A stretch of DNA of 57,359 bases from Pseudoalteromonas sp. Z1A8 (GCF_011378855.1 NZ_WTLB01000029.1:1-57359); one strand, 5' to 3'; counted from the first letter of the stretch, positions 42,635 through 52,637 are shown. Program-made: numbers and translations. Notes: generated by a model not told the origin, from the letters alone.

Positions 42635-43717
42635 CTAGTTCGAGACGACACTATTACGACCAGCAGCCTTTGCACTATAAAGAGCTTCATCAGCTTGTTT
42701 TAACGAATCATCATAATCAGTTACTTTATTTACTTGTGCAATACCTATGCTACAAGTGATTGAAATGCGTTGTTTATCATCAGTCAACATAACATGCCCT
42801 GCAACAGCTTCACGAAATTTATTAGCTAATACTGTTGCTTGAGCGATGAGCATTTGTGGCAAGATAACAACAAATTCTTCGCCACCATAACGCGCCTTTA
42901 GGGACGTTGCCAAAAACTGAGATTCCAAAAGCTTGGTAAATTCAATCAATACCGTATCACCAAAATCGTGACCATGCGTATCGTTTAAAGATTTGAAGTT
43001 ATCTAAATCTATTAACAAAATTGAAAAAGGTAAGTACTGATCTGGGCGTGTTTGTGCAAGCTTTAAAAAATGAGAGGTAATAAAACGTCTGTTTGCTATA
43101 CCAGTAAGGGGGTCGGTATAAGCATCTTGTTTTTGCTCTAGCGTAATATCAGCAATAGCCATGTGGCTTTTATGCCTAAAATACTCACCAATAAATGAGA
43201 ATAAAAACACCATAGAAAAGGACGCTATAAATCGTGTTTTTTCTACGTCGCCATAAGTAACTTGGCCAAAGTCAGGGCCGTATAAAATAACAATACAAGA
43301 AAACAGTAAAGTAAAACCTAACCAAGCACCTAATCTGACCCCTAAAGATGCAAACGTCACTACAGGATAAAACATAAGCCAATATAGCGCGGTGTTATCT
43401 TTACCACCGGTATAAACAAGTGCAACAAACATCATGCACACAATGCTCATACTTATTAATGCCACTACTTGAAGATTACCCGTTCTTATAAAGTAGATAG
43501 AACAGCTTATATTTGTAATGTTAACGATAATTAATGAAACAGTGAGTATCGGTGAGTAAAGCTTATAATTCAAAAACACTAATACAGCAATCACCACAAT
43601 TGATATCCCAATCATGGTAAATAAAGAAAACGCTTTGCGCTGTTTGTCTGAGCTATAAACACTGTCGATATTTATTAGACTGAGCCAGTTTGGTTTATTT
43701 ACATTTTTTTTAGTCAT
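42635..43717 (-). CDS. Membrane diguanylate cyclase (GGDEF)
   Basis: A 360-residue protein with six hydrophobic segments (about 25-185) and a C-terminal GGDEF domain carrying RYGGEEF near residue 276. That is an accepted active variant, so it probably makes cyclic di-GMP. There is no RxxD inhibitory site five residues before it. It starts 5 bp after the chemoreceptor gene, so the two are co-transcribed. Confidence 0.9.
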   Translation of the reverse strand: MTKKNVNKPNWLSLINIDSVYSSDKQRKAFSLFTMIGISIVVIAVLVFLNYKLYSPILTVSLIIVNITNISCSIYFIRTGNLQVVALISMSIVCMMFVALVYTGGKDNTALYWLMFYPVVTFASLGVRLGAWLGFTLLFSCIVILYGPDFGQVTYGDVEKTRFIASFSMVFLFSFIGEYFRHKSHMAIADITLEQKQDAYTDPLTGIANRRFITSHFLKLAQTRPDQYLPFSILLIDLDNFKSLNDTHGHDFGDTVLIEFTKLLESQFLATSLKARYGGEEFVVILPQMLIAQATVLANKFREAVAGHVMLTDDKQRISITCSIGIAQVNKVTDYDDSLKQADEALYSAKAAGRNSVVSN

Positions 43718-43722
43718 TAATT

Positions 43723-45612
43723 TTATACTTTAAACTTTTGAACCATATTTTCTAAGGCACTAAACTGCTGTTTTAGTTTGGTACATTCGTTAAGCGTGTC
43801 ATTTAAGTTAGCCTTGCCTTGTATAGAAAGCGCGCTAATTGTTTGAATATCGGTATCTAATAACTTAACAACTTGGTTTTGCTCATCGGTTGCACTGGCC
43901 ACAGAATGATTTGCATCGTTAATTTGCTTAATAGCTTGTATAACATGACTCATTAAATTGCCGACGGCATCTGCTTGTTGTACGCTTTTTTCACTGTCTT
44001 GAAGGCTTGTTTTCATAAGCTCTACAGCAAGGTTTGAGCCTTTTTGTAACTGGCTCACCGTGTCTTCAATTTCTTGCGTTGATTGTTGAGTGCGGTGTGC
44101 TAATTGGCGTACTTCATCTGCTACAACAGCAAAACCGCGTCCTGCCTCTCCTGCTCTAGCGGCTTCTATTGCTGCATTTAATGCCAATAGATTAGTTTGC
44201 TCGCTTACACCTTTAATAACTTCAAGCACTTGCCCAATACTGGCTGTGTGCGTATTTAAACTGTTTATAGTTTGCTGAGCTTTCTCCATATTAGCCGAAA
44301 GCTGATGGATGGTTGCAACGCTGTGGCTTAATGCTTCTTGATTTTGTGTTGAGTGCTCATCTGCATTTTTAGCAAGCTGCGATGCACTCTCTGCATTATT
44401 TGAAATATCCATAGATGTAGCTGAAAACTGATTAATAGCCGCTGCCACGCTATCGGTACGCTTGCTTTGGTCATCATACATAGACAATGATGAATGTGTT
44501 TGTGATACCAAGCTCTCAATAGCTGTATCTAATTGCTCTGTGGACTCTTTAACTTGTTCTATTGAATGCTGAATTTTTTCGATGAAAATATTAAATGAAT
44601 GACTTAAGTCGCCAAATTCATCATCATTTTCAACGGTTAAACGGCTTGTTAAATCGCCTTCGCCTTGTGCTATATCTTTAATGGCATCGTTTAAACGGTT
44701 CATGGGCTGCATTAAATAGCGTAATAATAGCTGCATCATAATAATGATAGTAATGATCCCTATCACCATAAAAACAGCCGCAGTTTGACCAAAAGTCGAT
44801 ACACTGGCATATGCTTTATTTTTATCTATAACAACACCTAGGTACCAATCTACGTTTTCAATACCGCTAATTTTTGTAAACGAGATAAGCTTAGACTCTC
44901 CGTTTATCTCGTATTGGGTAAACTCACTTTGCAAGGGCGTATTAGTACCAAAAATATCTGATGTATTTTTTAAATTTAACTTAGCATTAGGATGGCTTAA
45001 CACTTGGCCTTTGTTATCGAGTAAAAAACCATAACCAAGACCTAAAAAATCAATATCGTTAATAATTTTAGTCACAGTTTGCATATCAATATCGGCACCT
45101 GCAACGCCGCTAAACTGGCCATTTTGTAGCATGGGTACTACCGCTGAAATTGTAAGCTCGTTAGTTGTTACATCAATATAGGGAGTTGTAAAAGCGGTAT
45201 TTGATTTGTTTTCGACTAATTTGTACCAAGGACGAGAAGTCGCATCAAAGTCAGCAGGTAAAACGACTGATTGATCGTTTAATATAAACGTGCCGCTAGA
45301 TTTTCCTATGTAAGTATTTTTAAAGCTTCCAGCAAGCTCTGCAGTATTTAATTGTGAAAGGGTGAGGGCTTTAGAATCATTAGCTTTATGCGTTTTAGCA
45401 ATTGATATAACAATTGCCAGCTTTGCATTTAACCAACTCGCTATATTTTGCGAAACAGATTCAGAATTTTGTTGTAATACTAGGCTTAACTGCTGCTCGG
45501 TTTGCTTGCGCATCGCAATATAGTTATTAAAAGTAAATAACCCTAGTACCAAAACTAAAATTAAAGAGGCTGCAATAGTCACTTTGGAAGTAAATTTTAA
45601 CGAGTTAAGCAT
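43723..45612 (-). CDS. Methyl-accepting chemotaxis protein with dCache sensor
   Basis: A 629-residue transmembrane chemoreceptor. Order: helix 1 (about 11-31), periplasmic dCache-type sensor (about 35-270) with [15 protein letters not shown] and [12 protein letters not shown] signatures, helix 2 (about 275-297), HAMP (about 300-352), and a cytoplasmic signalling bundle with the invariant tip [20 protein letters not shown] near 470-490. dCache domains often bind amino acids or carboxylates, but the pocket residues do not identify the ligand. A GGAACGTTCC palindrome lies 189 bp upstream, identical to one before the sugar transporter gene. The cyclase and DsbA-like genes follow. Confidence 0.93.
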   Translation of the reverse strand: MLNSLKFTSKVTIAASLILVLVLGLFTFNNYIAMRKQTEQQLSLVLQQNSESVSQNIASWLNAKLAIVISIAKTHKANDSKALTLSQLNTAELAGSFKNTYIGKSSGTFILNDQSVVLPADFDATSRPWYKLVENKSNTAFTTPYIDVTTNELTISAVVPMLQNGQFSGVAGADIDMQTVTKIINDIDFLGLGYGFLLDNKGQVLSHPNAKLNLKNTSDIFGTNTPLQSEFTQYEINGESKLISFTKISGIENVDWYLGVVIDKNKAYASVSTFGQTAAVFMVIGIITIIIMMQLLLRYLMQPMNRLNDAIKDIAQGEGDLTSRLTVENDDEFGDLSHSFNIFIEKIQHSIEQVKESTEQLDTAIESLVSQTHSSLSMYDDQSKRTDSVAAAINQFSATSMDISNNAESASQLAKNADEHSTQNQEALSHSVATIHQLSANMEKAQQTINSLNTHTASIGQVLEVIKGVSEQTNLLALNAAIEAARAGEAGRGFAVVADEVRQLAHRTQQSTQEIEDTVSQLQKGSNLAVELMKTSLQDSEKSVQQADAVGNLMSHVIQAIKQINDANHSVASATDEQNQVVKLLDTDIQTISALSIQGKANLNDTLNECTKLKQQFSALENMVQKFKV

Positions 45613-45800
45613 ATAAGCCCTTTTATTATTTTTTCGTTATTATCCATACAGTTTTAGCAAAAATTTAGCTAAATGTCCTAGTAAAAGAGACTTATAGTAG
45701 GTTATTGATGAAAAATAAGAATAAAGGATTGTAAAACAAAAGGTTTTTGTGGGTAACTGACTAATAGTGAAATAGATTATGACTAGTATCAATTATTTTT

Positions 45801-45810
45801 GGAACGTTCC
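45801..45810. promoter_or_regulatory. GGAACGTTCC palindrome before the chemoreceptor gene
   Basis: A perfect 10-bp palindrome with central CG, typical of LacI-family operators. The same 10-mer occurs at 47197-47206 upstream of the transporter. Confidence 0.55.
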
Positions 45811-45827
45811 TGTAAAATATAGTTTTA

Positions 45828-45857
45828 TAAGTGACTGAATACGTATTCAGTCACTTA
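45828..45857. terminator. 30-bp perfect palindrome after the sugar transporter
   Basis: TAAGTGACTGAATAC and its complement form a perfect 30-bp palindrome, 11 nt past the transporter stop, between it and the chemoreceptor promoter. It is likely a terminator, though the T tail is imperfect. Confidence 0.65.
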
Positions 45858-45868
45858 ATATTAAGCGG

Positions 45869-47125
45869 TTATTGCCACTTATTTGCTAATCGTACAACGT
45901 TTAAACCGTACCATGCTATAAATACGTAACACACCATTGGTACAAAAAAGCTTTGTTGTATATTTACTGTGTCAGCTATAAAACCTTGGAGTAATGGCAC
46001 AAGTGCACCACCTACAATAGCTAAGCATAACCAACCAGAGCCTTTACTGGTCAACGATCCTAGTCGCTCAATAGCAACCGAGAATATAGTCGGGAACATA
46101 ATTGAGTTAAATAAACCAATTGCCAATACTGAGTATAAAGCGACGTCACCTTGAGTAAAAATAGTGATCAATAAGAGCGCAATAATACTAAATGCATTAA
46201 ACGCGATGGCTTTTGAAGGTGCTATTTTTTGTAATAATACAGAACCAATAAAACGCCCTACCATTGCCCCGCCCCAGTAATAACTAATAAGCGCTGCTGC
46301 AGTGTGCTCTTCAAGTCCTGCTATGTGTGCCTCACCAAAGTAATTAACTAAAAAGCTACCAATGGCCACTTCCCCGCCTACATAACAAAATATAGCAAGT
46401 ACACCCATAGTTAAGTGAGGTGCTTGAGTTAATGAACGAGACTCTATTGCGGTATTGTTTTCTTCTTTATGGGCTTCGATTTCTGGAAGCTTTATAAAGG
46501 CAAATATAATAGCTATAAGCAATAAGGCGCCAGCAAGCATTAAGTAAGGTACTTTTACCGATTCAGCAGTTGCTGCAGAGGCGGCTAAACTACCTGCGGT
46601 TCCAAAAAATAATAAACCACCAACGTATGGTCCAACGGTAGTACCAAGTGCATTAAGAGCTTGTGCTAAATTTAACCGAGACGAAGCTGTTTTTTCAGGC
46701 CCAAGAGCTGCAACATAAGGGTTTGCAGAAACCTGAAGTACTGTTACACCTGCAGCAAGTACAAATAAAGCACCTAAAAATAGCCAATACTCATGTACCA
46801 CTACTGCAGGGTAGAACAACATACACCCAATTGAAGCCACAATTAAACCGGTTAAAATCCCTTTTTTGTAACCAAACTGCTTAACTAAAGTACCCGCAGG
46901 GATAGAAACAATAAAATAAGCACCAAAAAAGCAAAACTGTACTAACATCGCTTCAAAAAAGCTTAAGTCAAATACGCCTTTTAATCGTGGTATTAGTACA
47001 TCGTTTAAAACAGTAATAAAACCCCATAAAAAAAATAGGGTCGTCATTGCAGTCAGTGGAAACAGATAATTTTTATTTGGCTGTTCGTTGACCGCGAATG
47101 ATTGATTTGTATTTATTTCACTCAC
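45869..47125 (-). CDS. FucP-family sugar/H+ symporter
   Basis: A 418-residue major-facilitator protein of the fucose/glucose/galactose (FHS) branch with 12 hydrophobic segments. Signature parts are FFLWGFITVLNDVLIPRLKG near 31 and SRLNLAQALNALGTTVGPYVGG near 148. Relatives in Alteromonadales import N-acetylglucosamine, glucose, or other sugars, and the substrate here is not identifiable. A GGAACGTTCC site lies 72 bp upstream, so a LacI-type regulator encoded elsewhere may control it. It is monocistronic between that site and the 30-bp palindrome. Confidence 0.9.
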   Translation of the reverse strand: MSEINTNQSFAVNEQPNKNYLFPLTAMTTLFFLWGFITVLNDVLIPRLKGVFDLSFFEAMLVQFCFFGAYFIVSIPAGTLVKQFGYKKGILTGLIVASIGCMLFYPAVVVHEYWLFLGALFVLAAGVTVLQVSANPYVAALGPEKTASSRLNLAQALNALGTTVGPYVGGLLFFGTAGSLAASAATAESVKVPYLMLAGALLLIAIIFAFIKLPEIEAHKEENNTAIESRSLTQAPHLTMGVLAIFCYVGGEVAIGSFLVNYFGEAHIAGLEEHTAAALISYYWGGAMVGRFIGSVLLQKIAPSKAIAFNAFSIIALLLITIFTQGDVALYSVLAIGLFNSIMFPTIFSVAIERLGSLTSKGSGWLCLAIVGGALVPLLQGFIADTVNIQQSFFVPMVCYVFIAWYGLNVVRLANKWQ

Positions 47126-47196
47126 GTCGTTTTCACTCCATTAACAAGTTGAAAACGATTCTACATGTTTATATATAAATTAGTCAGCGCAACAAA

Positions 47197-47206
47197 GGAA
47201 CGTTCC
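47197..47206. promoter_or_regulatory. GGAACGTTCC palindrome before the sugar transporter gene
   Basis: Identical to the site at 45801-45810. It lies 72 bp upstream of the transporter ATG and just beyond the stop of the preceding gene, within the only promoter-sized gap. Confidence 0.6.
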
Positions 47207-47210
47207 AATT

Positions 47211-48104
47211 TTATGGCTTGCATTGAGTATTTGTCGTATTGATAATACGCTCTATCTCGCCACTATTATGAAACTGATAAAGCCCTGCGTTTATATCCTC
47301 TAAGACTAAAAGCCATTTAGGTGTAAGCTTACTAATAGCAAAATATAAAGGGTTGTATTGCAGAGGAATGCTTTCTTGCTCAATAGAAGAAAGCAAAGAT
47401 TGTTTTTCAGGTTTAGTTAAAGAAGAATAAGTTACTGGGAATTTAAGAACTTGAGGGTCGCCTATAATCAAATCAACACGTTTAGCAACTAGAAGCTGAA
47501 CAAGCTGTAAATCATCAACAGAGGTAATAATTTCAAACTCAGCATTATCCATCATGGCATCAAACTCAGGCGTATTTTGATACCCACGAACAACACCAAT
47601 TTTTTGCCCTTTGAGCGATTTTAAGTTTCCAGTGAAACGGTCTGTATCGCCTTTCCTTTTTAAAAATGCAATTTCGCCACCTTTAAACGAATTAGATAAA
47701 CCGAGCAATTCTCGACGTGTTATACCATTAACATAATCGGAGGGGGCTGTATCTTCTATAAAGTATTCAGGCATTAATATATCAGCTTTGCCTAGTTCTA
47801 CATTTCGTACAGCTCTTGCCCAAGGCAAAAATTCAATATATACGCTGTAGCCCTTACTATTTAACAAGGCAATTGAAAATTGATAAACCCAGCCTTTATT
47901 ACATAAATTATTACCAATATAAGGAGGCCAGTCGAGAGTAGCTAGATGAAGTATTTGCTTGGGAGTTTTCGCTGCATAGAGCACTCCTGATTTATGGTAA
48001 TGCCCATTTAAAACATGTTGAATATCATTTTGATAATATTCAACTGACGTTTCTGCAAAACAATTACTACTTGTCAGTAATAATATAAAATAAAACCAGC
48101 GCAT
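47211..48104 (-). CDS. Periplasmic solute-binding protein (SBP_bac_3-like)
   Basis: A 297-residue secreted protein with signal peptide (about 1-17, cleaved near CFAETS). A two-lobe binding-protein domain contains LKGQKIGVVRGYQNTPEFD near 165 and a typical second-lobe segment VDLIIGDPQV near 212. No permease or ATPase gene is adjacent, so it may act as an orphan sensor or binding component rather than part of an ABC importer. The ligand is unknown. Confidence 0.82.
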   Translation of the reverse strand: MRWFYFILLLTSSNCFAETSVEYYQNDIQHVLNGHYHKSGVLYAAKTPKQILHLATLDWPPYIGNNLCNKGWVYQFSIALLNSKGYSVYIEFLPWARAVRNVELGKADILMPEYFIEDTAPSDYVNGITRRELLGLSNSFKGGEIAFLKRKGDTDRFTGNLKSLKGQKIGVVRGYQNTPEFDAMMDNAEFEIITSVDDLQLVQLLVAKRVDLIIGDPQVLKFPVTYSSLTKPEKQSLLSSIEQESIPLQYNPLYFAISKLTPKWLLVLEDINAGLYQFHNSGEIERIINTTNTQCKP

Positions 48105-48174
48105 GTAAAAATCTATTTATGATTAATCATGTTTTTAAGTTTAGTTACAACTAAACCTTTTGCACTGATAAACC

Positions 48175-48693
48175 TTAATCGGATGCTTTTTCCCATTTCA
48201 TTTTATTATTTGTATCGCGCGAGCTTATAATTGTTGTGTCGCTACTCTCAACACCGCCTAATTTAGCTAAGCGGTCATACAAAACTACATTACAGGTTGC
48301 CGCTAGGTTCATACAGCCAATAGTGGGAATATAAACAACCTCATCGCACCACTTTAAAACATCTTTTGGGATTGAGCCGTCTTCAGGACCAAATATATAA
48401 AATGCGTTTTCAGGGTGTTTAAACTCAGGTAAAGGCGTTGCACCTTCAATAAGTTCAATAACAACAACGGTAGCACCTTCAGGTTTTACTACTTCTAAAC
48501 TATCAGTTTCGGTAAGCGGGATACGCTCAAGTACATTTTTTGTGTCGGTATGAAATTTCTTGGCGTTTAAATAACGATTACCAGTAAAAAAAACCTGTTT
48601 AGCGTCATAACACCCTGCAGCACGCAATACGCCACCAACATTAGTCGGGCTTTTAGGATTAATTAAACCAATTACCGCTTGTTGTTTGCTCAT
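48175..48693 (-). CDS. SPOUT-class RNA methyltransferase (TrmH-like)
   Basis: A 172-residue RNA 2'-O-methyltransferase of the SpoU/TrmH type. It shows SPTNVGGVLRAAGCYDA near 14, IFGPEDGSIPKD near 109, and MNLAATCNVVLYDRLAKL near 138, which builds the knotted AdoMet site. The RNA target is not known; it lacks the extra N-terminal domain of TrmH. The ATG shares a TAATG with the stop of the upstream UPF0260 gene, so the two are coupled. Confidence 0.88.
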   Translation of the reverse strand: MSKQQAVIGLINPKSPTNVGGVLRAAGCYDAKQVFFTGNRYLNAKKFHTDTKNVLERIPLTETDSLEVVKPEGATVVVIELIEGATPLPEFKHPENAFYIFGPEDGSIPKDVLKWCDEVVYIPTIGCMNLAATCNVVLYDRLAKLGGVESSDTTIISSRDTNNKMKWEKASD

Positions 48694-49205
48694 TAATCAG
48701 CGTCCTTTGTTGGCCACTCTGCAATGTATAAATCAAAGTCGTCTAGTTTCACATCACAATCTTTTACTGTTTTATCTTTTACAGAAATCCCTAACTCGTG
48801 CATTTTTGTTTTATCGCCATTGTTTAATAACGGATGCCAAGAAGCCAAGCCACGCCCTTCGTGTAAACGGCGGTAACTGCAACTTTGCGGCATAAAAAAG
48901 ATGTCTTTGAGGTTTTCTTTTGTGAGTTTTACACAAGAAGGAACAAGCGTTTGGCGGTTTTCGTACTCGCTACAACCACAGGTGTTGTTATCAAGATACT
49001 GACACACAATATTAGTAAATATTAACTGCTCACCTTCACGTAACTGATCGGTGGCGGTAAATTCGTCTTCATCTTCGCTATCAATAAACGTATTTAAACA
49101 ACATTTTCCGCATCCATCACAAATGGCCTCCCATTCGTTTTGACTCATGTCGCTTAAGCTTTTTTTAAGCCAAAATTGTGTATTTGCTAATTGTTGATCA
49201 AACAT
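48693..49205 (-). CDS. UPF0260/YcgN-family cysteine-cluster protein
   Basis: A 170-residue protein with eight conserved cysteines: CDGCGKCC near 29-36, Cys68, NTCGCSEY near 74-80, PSCVKL near 90 and PQSCSYRRL near 107. These probably bind zinc or an iron-sulphur cluster. E. coli YcgN is about 150 residues; here an acidic insert (SEDEDEFTATDQLREGEQ, about residues 43-60) separates the first cysteine pair from the second. The function is unknown. It is translated just before the TrmH-like gene with overlapping stop and start. Confidence 0.88.
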   Translation of the reverse strand: MFDQQLANTQFWLKKSLSDMSQNEWEAICDGCGKCCLNTFIDSEDEDEFTATDQLREGEQLIFTNIVCQYLDNNTCGCSEYENRQTLVPSCVKLTKENLKDIFFMPQSCSYRRLHEGRGLASWHPLLNNGDKTKMHELGISVKDKTVKDCDVKLDDFDLYIAEWPTKDAD

Positions 49206-49302
49206 AGTTTACTCGTGCCCCCTAAAGAGCGCGCATTCTACCGTATTGCTGTAAATGGCGCAAAGCCAATACCCTTTCAAAGTACTGGCTTTGCGCTAAA
49301 AA

Positions 49303-51144
49303 TTAGCTTTGAGATTTAACCCAACGCTTAATTTTTTCCTCTAAAATTGGCATTGGTAATGCACCATCAATTAATATTTGCGTGTGGAACGCTTTAATAT
49401 CAAATTTATCGCCGAGTTCTTTTTTAGAATAATCACGTAGTTCCTGGATTTTAAACTGCCCTAACTTGTAAGAAAGCGCCTGCCCCGGCCATGCAATATA
49501 ACGCTCAACTTCAGCTATTACGTCACTTTTAGCCATAGATGAGTTAGCAAGCATGTAATCAATACCCTGCTGACGCGTCCACCCTTTTGCATGAAAACCA
49601 GTATCAAGCACTAAACGCATTGCACGTAATTGCTCGTCTGATAAACGCCCGTACCACATGTAGGGGTCGGTAAATAAGCCTAGCTCTTTGCCTAAACTTT
49701 CTGCGTAAAGTGCCCAACCTTCTGCAAATACGGTGTAACCACCAAATTTGCGAAAGTCAGGTAAGCCCTCTATTTCTTGTTGTAAGGCTATTTGAAAGTG
49801 ATGACCTGGCGCTGCTTCATGAATAGATAAGGTTTCGAGTAAAAATTTCGGCTGTGCTTTTAAGTTATAGGTATTGATATAAAAAATGCCTGGGCGAGAG
49901 CCATCAGGCGCAGGAGATGCATACGACGCACCTGCAGCCGACTGCGCTCTGTATGCTTCAACCGCTTTTACAACGTAAGGTGCTTTTGGTGCTATGTTAA
50001 AAAGCAGAGGCAAACGCGCATCTATTTTTTTCTTAACGTTTTCATATGCCGCAATTAGCTCCTGTGGCGTATTGTAGTAAAACTCGTCTGAATTACGTAA
50101 GTGGTCAAAAAACTCAGATAATTCGCCTTTAAAATCTACGGTTTCTTTTACTTTTTTCATTTCGCTTAAAATGCGCGACACTTCACTTAAACCAATCTCA
50201 TGAATTTCGTCTGCAGATAAGCTAAGCGTCGTGTTTTTCTTAATTTGGTATTCGTACCATGCTTTACCGTTTGGTAAATCACTATAACCAACGCTTTCTC
50301 GGCTATTAGGAATATACTGATTAGCTAAAAAGTCACTCATGCTTTTATAAGCTGGTACTAGGTGCTGCATAATCAGTTCGCGATACTGCGCTGTAATTTT
50401 TTGCTTTTGCTGTGCGCTAAACGATTCTGGTAATTTTTTAATTGGTCCCCAAAATAGTGAGTCTTCAGCATTTTTAACTACATGAGCTGCAAATTGTGGT
50501 TGCAGTTTTTCAGCCAGAGGCTTTGGCAAGGTAATACCTAGTTTAATACCTTGAGCCATTGAGCGCTCTACACTAGTAAGCCACTTAACAAAACCTTCAC
50601 TGCGCGACATAAAAGCAGTGTAATCTTCAACTGTATTAAACGGCTGAGCGCTTTGACCTGAGCCAAAACCTGCAAACGTGTTATGCGCACCCGCCATTTG
50701 GTTAATTGGTAATAAATAATCAGGAAACTGCATGCCCTCTAATTTTAGTGCAAGGTCGCGCTCTAATATTTCAAAGCTTAAAAGCGACTGCCCTGTTAAC
50801 TGTGCTTCATCTATAAAGTTTAATCGCTGTTGATATTTTTTATAAAAAGCCGCTTTTTTTGCTCTATTTTCTTTTGAGATAGCTGGCGTAAATTGATCGT
50901 TAAACTCGTTACGGCCACTATACGTTGCGCTTATAGGGCTATATGTAAGCGATTCATCGTAATACTGTGCAACAAGTACATCAAGCTGTTGCTCTGCCGA
51001 AAGCTCTGAAACAATACCTGCCGATGCGTTAACTGTGTTTAGCTGCGCACTGGTGTTAGTGCTTGTATTAAGCCCAGTATTCATACAGCCACTTAAAGCA
51101 AACATAACGCCACTGGCAACTAATGCTAATTTAATTGATTTCAT
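49303..51144 (-). CDS. DUF885-family lipoprotein, probable metallo-peptidase
   Basis: A 613-residue predicted lipoprotein with lipobox ALSGC (Cys20). The DUF885 domain shows the zinc-binding HEAAPGHHFQ motif, with a downstream Glu in FAEGWALYAESLG. The set matches other members that act as dipeptide or carboxypeptidase-like hydrolases in the envelope. The start is taken at 51144: AAGGATTATC lies just before, whereas a start at 51189 has no lipoprotein logic. It is divergent from a secreted amidohydrolase, 154 bp away, and together they may degrade peptides in the periplasm. Confidence 0.88.
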   Translation of the reverse strand: MKSIKLALVASGVMFALSGCMNTGLNTSTNTSAQLNTVNASAGIVSELSAEQQLDVLVAQYYDESLTYSPISATYSGRNEFNDQFTPAISKENRAKKAAFYKKYQQRLNFIDEAQLTGQSLLSFEILERDLALKLEGMQFPDYLLPINQMAGAHNTFAGFGSGQSAQPFNTVEDYTAFMSRSEGFVKWLTSVERSMAQGIKLGITLPKPLAEKLQPQFAAHVVKNAEDSLFWGPIKKLPESFSAQQKQKITAQYRELIMQHLVPAYKSMSDFLANQYIPNSRESVGYSDLPNGKAWYEYQIKKNTTLSLSADEIHEIGLSEVSRILSEMKKVKETVDFKGELSEFFDHLRNSDEFYYNTPQELIAAYENVKKKIDARLPLLFNIAPKAPYVVKAVEAYRAQSAAGASYASPAPDGSRPGIFYINTYNLKAQPKFLLETLSIHEAAPGHHFQIALQQEIEGLPDFRKFGGYTVFAEGWALYAESLGKELGLFTDPYMWYGRLSDEQLRAMRLVLDTGFHAKGWTRQQGIDYMLANSSMAKSDVIAEVERYIAWPGQALSYKLGQFKIQELRDYSKKELGDKFDIKAFHTQILIDGALPMPILEEKIKRWVKSQS

Positions 51145-51298
51145 GATAATCCTTTTTAATATCGTTTTTTGATTATGCGCATTTAACAACGCTTAATAAA
51201 GAAATTACGACAGATTGCGTTTATCGCTATTTATTTGCACTTTAAATTTACCTTGGTAGAGTCAAGAAAGACACAAACTACTCTAAAAGAAGAATAAA

Positions 51299-52576
51299 AT
51301 GAAAAAACAATTGCTCAGTGCTTCTATTGCGCTGCTGTCCCTAAACAGCTTCAATGCACAAGCTGTTACTTACATATCAGCTAAAGCAATGTTAGATGTA
51401 GAAAACGGCACGTTAATACGTTCACCGTTAATTGCAATTGATAACGGAGTTATCGTATCAATTGAACAAAACAAAAAACCTAAGCTTTCTAAAAATGATG
51501 AGCATATCGCGTTGCCGGAGCTAACACTTATGCCTGGTTTAATGGATATGCACGTGCATTTAACAAGTGATCCAACTGTTTCTCGTAGTGAGCGTTTAGG
51601 ACAATCTGTTCCGCGTATGGCAATTAAAGCGGCTTATTTTGCTAAAAAAACATTAGAAGCCGGTTTTACTACACTTCGTAATGTGGGCGCAGACGGTTAT
51701 AGCGTTATCGCTGTGCGTGATGGAATTAACGCTGGTGATATTGTTGGTCCTCGTATTTGGGCTGCGGGTCCATCACTCGGAATTACTGGCGGGCACTGTG
51801 ACAACAACCGCCTACCGCCTGAGCTTAAATATACTTCAAGTGGCGTCGCAGACGGTCCATGGGCTGCGCGTATAAAGGTGCGCGAAAACATTAAATATGG
51901 GGCAAACGCAATTAAGTTTTGCGCCACCGGTGGCGTATTTTCAAAAGGCACTAAAGTAGGTGCACAGCAGTATTCTTTTGAAGAAATGAAAGCCATTGTT
52001 GATGAAGCTCATATGCGAGATTTACCGGTTGCAGCTCATGCACACGGTACAAGCGGGATTAAAACAGCCATTAAAGCAGGTGTTGATAGCGTAGAGCACG
52101 CCAGCTTTTTAGATGACGAGGCCATAGCCCTTGCTAAAGAGCATGGAACTTGGCTTTCTATGGATATTTATAATACCGAGTACACGCTAACTTATGGTGA
52201 GCAAAACGGCGTAGACGAAGAAAATCTCAATAAAGAACGCCAAGTATCAAAAAGGCAGCGTGATAGCTTTAGCCGTGCTGTAAAAGCGGGTGTTAAAATG
52301 GTGTTCGGGACCGATGCAGCAATTTACCCGCACGGGGATAATGCAAAACAGTTTAGCCGCATGGTTGAATTTGGCATGACAGAACTACAAGCTATTCAAG
52401 CATCCACTATTAATAGCGCTAAGTTATTAAAAATGGATACTCAGTTAGGACAAATTAAAACCGGATTTGCAGCTGATATAATTGCTGTAAAAGAAAATCC
52501 GCTTAAAAATATTGAAACCTTAGAGTCTGTACCCTTTGTAATGAAAGACGGTGTTGTTTATAAAAACCAATTGTAA
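51299..52576 (+). CDS. Secreted amidohydrolase (Xaa-Pro dipeptidase-like)
   Basis: A 425-residue metal-dependent amidohydrolase with signal peptide (about 1-22). Metal ligands are HxH in MDMHVHLTSD near 80, the bridging Lys in AIKFCATGG near 203, His in AHAHGT near 242 and VEHASF near 262, and Asp in FGTDAA near 338. The subfamily includes periplasmic prolidases and aryldialkylphosphatase-like enzymes; the exact substrate is not determined. AAAAGAAGAATAA gives the ribosome site. It is divergent from the DUF885 lipoprotein. Confidence 0.9.
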   Translation: MKKQLLSASIALLSLNSFNAQAVTYISAKAMLDVENGTLIRSPLIAIDNGVIVSIEQNKKPKLSKNDEHIALPELTLMPGLMDMHVHLTSDPTVSRSERLGQSVPRMAIKAAYFAKKTLEAGFTTLRNVGADGYSVIAVRDGINAGDIVGPRIWAAGPSLGITGGHCDNNRLPPELKYTSSGVADGPWAARIKVRENIKYGANAIKFCATGGVFSKGTKVGAQQYSFEEMKAIVDEAHMRDLPVAAHAHGTSGIKTAIKAGVDSVEHASFLDDEAIALAKEHGTWLSMDIYNTEYTLTYGEQNGVDEENLNKERQVSKRQRDSFSRAVKAGVKMVFGTDAAIYPHGDNAKQFSRMVEFGMTELQAIQASTINSAKLLKMDTQLGQIKTGFAADIIAVKENPLKNIETLESVPFVMKDGVVYKNQL

Positions 52577-52583
52577 AAACACG

Positions 52584-52615
52584 TTATTAAGGCTGAGTTT
52601 ACTTAGCCTTAATAA
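52584..52615 (+). terminator. Amidohydrolase terminator
   Basis: TTATTAAGGCT and AGCCTTAATAA form a perfect 11-bp stem, 7 nt after the stop codon. The tail is not T-rich, so efficiency is uncertain. Confidence 0.7.
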
Positions 52616-52637
52616 ACCCCTCACCCATCTCAAACAT

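Noticed and set aside
42622..42690. Longer N-terminus for the DsbA-like protein
   Set aside because: It would overlap the cyclase gene, and GGAGG sits immediately before the ATG at 42621.
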